A stretch of 44,505 bases of DNA from an uncultured Acetatifactor sp. (GTDB taxonomy: Bacteria > Bacillota > Clostridia > Lachnospirales > Lachnospiraceae). Made by a program: the position numbers and the translations under genes. A model generated the notes under the pieces. That model made no database searches. It saw only the letters and a program-made list of their open reading frames with translations, and was not told the DNA's origin. The stretch covers positions 1 to 44,505 of the forward strand of contig CANPYG010000009.1 in the NCBI GenBank assembly GCA_947588205.1, read 5' to 3'. This document shows positions 40,933 to 44,505 of this stretch, in pieces (position 1 is the stretch's first letter; the number at the start of each line of letters is the position of its first letter).

Positions 40933-42531
40933 TCAATTCTCTATCTTGTCACACAGATTGGTAATCTGGTCCGCGAACTTGGCCATATCCTTATTTGCCA
41001 GTCCCTCGCTTCTCTGCACGACCGCCAGGAGTCTCTGGGCAGCCGCCAAAAGCCTCGCATAAACGCCGGAAGCCACCCTGGCTTTTTTCTTAACAGGGAT
41101 AGGCTCCGCCTCGTATTCAAGCTTCCCGGAAAGCAGATTGAACACAGTTCCGCTGTAGGGTGCGTAAGCCGGAATCCCGTACTGCACCTTCAGGCACTCC
41201 GCAAAAGAAACGCACACCTTATCCTCTCCATGTACAACAAACACCTTCCTGGGCTTCTCCTTAAAGCCCGTGATCCAGTGAATCAGTCCATCCTTATCGG
41301 CATGACCGCTTAAGCCCGTGAGCTGCCTGATCCGCGCCCGCACCTCAATGGGCTCACCGAACAGCCTGACCTCTTCCGCGCCCTCCACAAGCGCCCTTCC
41401 CAGGGTTCCCACCGACTGATAGCCCACGAAAAGGACCGTACACTCCGGTCTCCAGAGATTATGCTTTAAATGATGCCTGATCCTTCCCGCATCGCACATG
41501 CCGGACGCGGAAATGATCACCTTAGGCGTATCCTCAAAATTGATCTGCTTCGACTCTTCGCTGGTAATGGCCAGCCGCAGCCCGGCGAAGGAAATGGGAT
41601 TGATATTCTCCCGCACCAGCTCCATGGCTTCCTCATCGAAGCATTCCTTTCTGTTTTCATTAAAAATATTGGTGGCGCTCACTGCCATAGGGCTGTCCAC
41701 ATACACAGGGAAATCCTCATGCCCCTTAACCAGCCTGCCCACCTTAATCCTGCGCAGAAAGTAAAGAAGCTCCTGGGTCCTTCCCACCGCGAAGGAAGGG
41801 ATGACCACATTGCCTCCCTTATCGAAGGTCTCCTGCAGGATCTGCGTGAGCTCCGACACATAATCTCCCTTTGACTGGGGATGGTATCTATCCCCATAGG
41901 TGGATTCCATCACAACATAATCCGCTTCCTCCGTCAGACTGGGATCCCTTAAAAGGGGCTGGTTCTTATTGCCGATATCCCCGGAAAATACGATTTTCTT
42001 CGTCCTGCCTTCTTCCGTCAGCCAGACCTCAATACTGGCCGAACCAAGAAGATGTCCGATATCCGTAAAGCGGATCCTCACGCCGTCGCATACATCTATG
42101 ATCTTACCATAGCCGCAGGGAATGATCTTTTTGATCACCCCTTCCGCATCCTCCATGGTGTAAAGCGGCTCCGCTGCCGCCAGGCTGGAACTTCTCTTCG
42201 CTTTGCGCTGCTTCCATTCCGCCTCCATCATCTGGATATGCGCGCAGTCACGCAGCATGATCCCGCACAGGTCAGCGGAAGCCTCCGTAGCGTAAATCCT
42301 GCCCCTGAAGCCCCTGGCATACAATAAAGGCAGCAATCCCGAATGATCCACATGGGCGTGGGTCAGAAATACATAATCCACCAGGCTCTCCGCCACAGGC
42401 AGAGGGGCATTTTCAAAGACGTTAACGCCCTGCTCCATCCCGTAATCCACCAGAATATGCTTTCCGTTTACCTCCAAATAATGGCAGCTTCCTGTCACCT
42501 CATGATCTGCCCCTACAAAGATCAGCTTCAT
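40933..42531 (-). CDS. Metallo-beta-lactamase/beta-CASP family RNA nuclease
   Basis: The protein starts with the zinc hydrolase fold (FVGADHEVTGSCHYLEV, then the metal motif THAHVDHSG near residue 57). It continues with SGDIGNKNQPLL, MESTYGDRYHP and the beta-CASP block (VIPSFAVGRTQELLYFL). It ends with RQLTGLSGHADKDGL and VHGED. This is the CPSF-like group of bacterial beta-CASP ribonucleases, probably acting on RNA. About 70 extra C-terminal residues (after KKKARVAS) are helical and unassigned. The ATG at 42531 has GGAGGGG upstream. It lies 20 bases behind the exporter gene. Confidence 0.92.
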   Translation of the reverse strand: MKLIFVGADHEVTGSCHYLEVNGKHILVDYGMEQGVNVFENAPLPVAESLVDYVFLTHAHVDHSGLLPLLYARGFRGRIYATEASADLCGIMLRDCAHIQMMEAEWKQRKAKRSSSLAAAEPLYTMEDAEGVIKKIIPCGYGKIIDVCDGVRIRFTDIGHLLGSASIEVWLTEEGRTKKIVFSGDIGNKNQPLLRDPSLTEEADYVVMESTYGDRYHPQSKGDYVSELTQILQETFDKGGNVVIPSFAVGRTQELLYFLRRIKVGRLVKGHEDFPVYVDSPMAVSATNIFNENRKECFDEEAMELVRENINPISFAGLRLAITSEESKQINFEDTPKVIISASGMCDAGRIRHHLKHNLWRPECTVLFVGYQSVGTLGRALVEGAEEVRLFGEPIEVRARIRQLTGLSGHADKDGLIHWITGFKEKPRKVFVVHGEDKVCVSFAECLKVQYGIPAYAPYSGTVFNLLSGKLEYEAEPIPVKKKARVASGVYARLLAAAQRLLAVVQRSEGLANKDMAKFADQITNLCDKIEN

Positions 42532-42551
42532 ATAACCCCTCCGTTTCTTTA

Positions 42552-44312
42552 TCACTTCAAACGATTCGCCATCTCATAAAACTGGTAATAAATCCCTCTC
42601 TGTTCCATCAACTGCTCGTGATTGCCCTCTTCCTGTATCCCCTCCTCCGTCAGGACCAGGATCCGGTCCGAATTCCTGATACTGGAAAGCCTGTGGGCGA
42701 TGGTCAGGGTAGTGCGTCCCTCGGAAAGCCGCGATAAGGACTGCGCTACCGCAAATTCACTCTCGTTATCCAGCGCGGATGTGGCTTCATCCAGAATAAT
42801 GATGGGCGGGTTTTTCAAAAATACCCTGGCGATGCTGATCCTCTGCTTCTGCCCTCCGGAAAGCTTCACGCCGCGCTCTCCTATATAGGTATGATATCCA
42901 TCTTTTAATCCAAGTATGAATTCATGTGCGCCGGCACGCTTCGCGGCCTCCACCACTTCCTCCATGGATGCGCCCGGACGGCCATATGCGATATTTTCAA
43001 AGACCGTTCCCGAGAACAAATAGACATCCTGCTGCACGATCCCGATATTGCCCCGCAGACTCTTTAAGGTGAAATGCCTGATATCCTCCCCGTCCAGCGT
43101 GATCTGCCCCTTTGTCACGTCATAGAACCGGGGGATCAGATTGCACAGAGTGGTCTTGCCGCCACCGGAGGGACCCACGATCGCCACTTTTTCCCCTGCA
43201 CGGATATCCAGATTTAAATTCGCGAACACCCGGTTGTGGTCATCCGGATACTCAAAGCTCACATCATGAAAGGCGATATTGCCCTTGGGGTCATGAAGCT
43301 CCACCGCATCCGGCTCGTCAAAAATCTCAATATCCGCATCGATGATCTGCAGAAACCGCTCAATTCCCGTCATGCCCCTCTGGAACTGTTCCGCGAACTC
43401 GATGATCCGGCGGATCGTCGCGATCAGAGTGGATACATACAGCATATACGCCACCAAATCGCCCGGCTCAATCATCCCATGGATCATGAAAATGCCGCCC
43501 GCCACAACCACCATCAGATACATCAGACCGTCGAACATCTTTACAGAGGTCTGGAACAGCGCCATATATTTATAGGTTTCCTTTTTAATATCCAGGAAAA
43601 TACCGTTATCGACTTCAAACTTATTCTCCTCAACGCCCTCGTTGGTAAAGGCCTTGACCACCTTATGGCCCAGGAGACTGTCCTCTATCCTGGCGTTCAG
43701 CTCGCCGATCTGGACACGCTGCTTGCGGAAAGCCGCCCTCTGCCGGAAGTTCAGGATCATGCATACAACGCACATGACCGGCACAAATAAAAAGATCAAA
43801 AGCGTCAGGGGCAGATTGATGCCTGCCAGAATGATAAAAGAAATCAGGGCTTTGATCCCGGCAATGAAAAATTCCTCCGGGCAATGGTGGGCGAATTCCG
43901 TCACATCAAACAAATCGTTGGTGATCCGTCCCATGATCTGCCCCACCTTGGTATTGTTGTAATAGGTGGTGGACAGCTGCTGCAGATGCTTATAGGCGTC
44001 CCGGCGCATATCCGTCTCAATCCTCGCGCCCATCACATGCCCCATATCCGCCATATAATAGCTGGCGACACAATCAAGCAGACGCAGCGCCAGATAAAGA
44101 AGCCCCAGGCCGGCGATGGTCCGCACTGAGAGGGAAGCCAGATCCCTTAGCCCTTCATTGGTGATGTAACGCATGATGAGCGGCAGCACCAGCTCGCATA
44201 CCGTAGTCAGGGATGCGCAGAAAAGATCCATGCACAGGGTTCCCGTATAATTCCTGAAATATGGTACAAACCTCCGCAGCAATTCGCCGGAGGTATATTG
44301 CCTCTGCTCCAT
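42552..44312 (-). CDS. ABC exporter half-transporter (MsbA/LmrA-like)
   Basis: This protein of about 586 residues has six membrane segments in its first 320 residues and a canonical ATPase domain. Walker A is GPSGGGKTT, the signature LSGGQKQR, Walker B IILDEATSALD and the H-loop TIAHRLSS. It lacks the variant signature of the exporters in the 15-22 kb region and belongs to the general multidrug/lipid exporter group. The ATG at 44312 is chosen: AGGAG lies 9 bases upstream, while an in-frame ATG at 44321 overlaps that site. It is the first gene of a likely operon with the beta-CASP nuclease, thyA and folA. Confidence 0.9.
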   Translation of the reverse strand: MEQRQYTSGELLRRFVPYFRNYTGTLCMDLFCASLTTVCELVLPLIMRYITNEGLRDLASLSVRTIAGLGLLYLALRLLDCVASYYMADMGHVMGARIETDMRRDAYKHLQQLSTTYYNNTKVGQIMGRITNDLFDVTEFAHHCPEEFFIAGIKALISFIILAGINLPLTLLIFLFVPVMCVVCMILNFRQRAAFRKQRVQIGELNARIEDSLLGHKVVKAFTNEGVEENKFEVDNGIFLDIKKETYKYMALFQTSVKMFDGLMYLMVVVAGGIFMIHGMIEPGDLVAYMLYVSTLIATIRRIIEFAEQFQRGMTGIERFLQIIDADIEIFDEPDAVELHDPKGNIAFHDVSFEYPDDHNRVFANLNLDIRAGEKVAIVGPSGGGKTTLCNLIPRFYDVTKGQITLDGEDIRHFTLKSLRGNIGIVQQDVYLFSGTVFENIAYGRPGASMEEVVEAAKRAGAHEFILGLKDGYHTYIGERGVKLSGGQKQRISIARVFLKNPPIIILDEATSALDNESEFAVAQSLSRLSEGRTTLTIAHRLSSIRNSDRILVLTEEGIQEEGNHEQLMEQRGIYYQFYEMANRLK

Positions 44313-44358
44313 AAAACTCATCTCCTACAGGTATATCTTACCATGAGAGATGAGTTTT
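44313..44358 (-). promoter_or_regulatory. Long hairpin covering the ribosome site of the last operon
   Basis: Arms of 12 bases (44313-44324 and 44347-44358; AAAACTCATCTC with GAGATGAGTTTT) pair perfectly. The loop adds GGTA/TACC pairing. Part of the ribosome site AGGAG (44322-44326) and the upstream in-frame ATG lie within the stem, and the stem ends directly at the chosen start codon. Confidence 0.6.
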
Positions 44359-44505
44359 CGCAATAACGGGATGATGGCCCCGTCAATAAATTTGGAGTGA
44401 ATTTGGGTAAACAAGCCGAAAAAATCAGTGTCAAGCATTTTTGAAAATGTCTTAAAAAATCAAAAACATTAGCGCCGTGTAATGTGGCGCTTTTGTCATT
44501 CTTGG
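44359..44505. other. Intergenic end of the window with a terminator-like stem
   Basis: No gene is visible. AGCGCC/GGCGCT (44471-44491) form a short GC stem; on the minus strand it is followed by an interrupted T-run, so it probably ends a gene lying beyond the window. Between it and the hairpin, TTGACA (minus strand, near 44430) may belong to the promoter of the exporter operon, but no good -10 box is placed. Confidence 0.4.

Overview
The window looks like a chromosomal segment of a Gram-positive gut anaerobe of the class Clostridia, most likely family Lachnospiraceae. The evidence is the gene content and the signals: AGGAGG-type ribosome sites, TTGACA/TATAAT promoters, a minCDE operon, a CD3324-family regulator, a clostridial F420-ligase-like protein, a ferredoxin-tailed aldo/keto reductase, and many half-size ABC exporters. 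GC content is moderate and visibly drops around 13.9-15.3 kb and 18.9-26.7 kb. I see no rRNA, tRNA, CRISPR array, transposase or phage gene. Genus is not assigned.

Layout. 0-8 kb: a tocopherol-cyclase-family protein convergent with an IscR-like Rrf2 regulator, then aroA and a carbamate kinase, then on the minus strand lspA, a three-S1-domain RNA-binding protein and a MATE exporter. 8-13.5 kb: two plus-strand ABC-2 permeases without an ATPase gene, convergent with a two-gene ABC exporter lying downstream of a CD3324/Mor-like regulator. That regulator has an unusual leader with two micro-ORFs and two perfect hairpins. 13.9-15.3 kb: an AlbA_2 (Schlafen-type) ATP-binding regulator.

15.4-25.1 kb is the most distinctive region. 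It holds an ECF sigma factor with a C-terminal extension of about 330 residues, overlapped by one ABC exporter gene. Upstream lies a run of four genes: LytTR response regulator, a GHKL histidine kinase with no membrane segments, and two ABC exporter halves overlapping by 4 bp. The three exporters are alike and share a variant signature motif. A ferredoxin-type aldo/keto reductase that seems to lack the catalytic Tyr and Lys sits just upstream. No pheromone or bacteriocin precursor gene was found, so what these exporters carry is unknown.

25.4-34.2 kb: an AlkZ/YcaQ-like winged-helix glycosylase, an F420-ligase-like protein, a BlaR1/BlaI pair with visible operators, a divergent OmpR-type two-component system, a small membrane protein, and a fusion of mannose-6-phosphate isomerase with a ROK sugar kinase. 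34.3-44.5 kb is mostly housekeeping: a Nudix hydrolase, minCDE, an endonuclease/exonuclease/phosphatase protein, ilvE, and a probable operon of ABC exporter, beta-CASP nuclease, thyA and folA, whose first gene has its ribosome site inside a long hairpin.

Start sites were moved from the longest reading frame wherever a ribosome site supported it; this is stated in the entries. Family assignments come from reading motifs, not from a database search.
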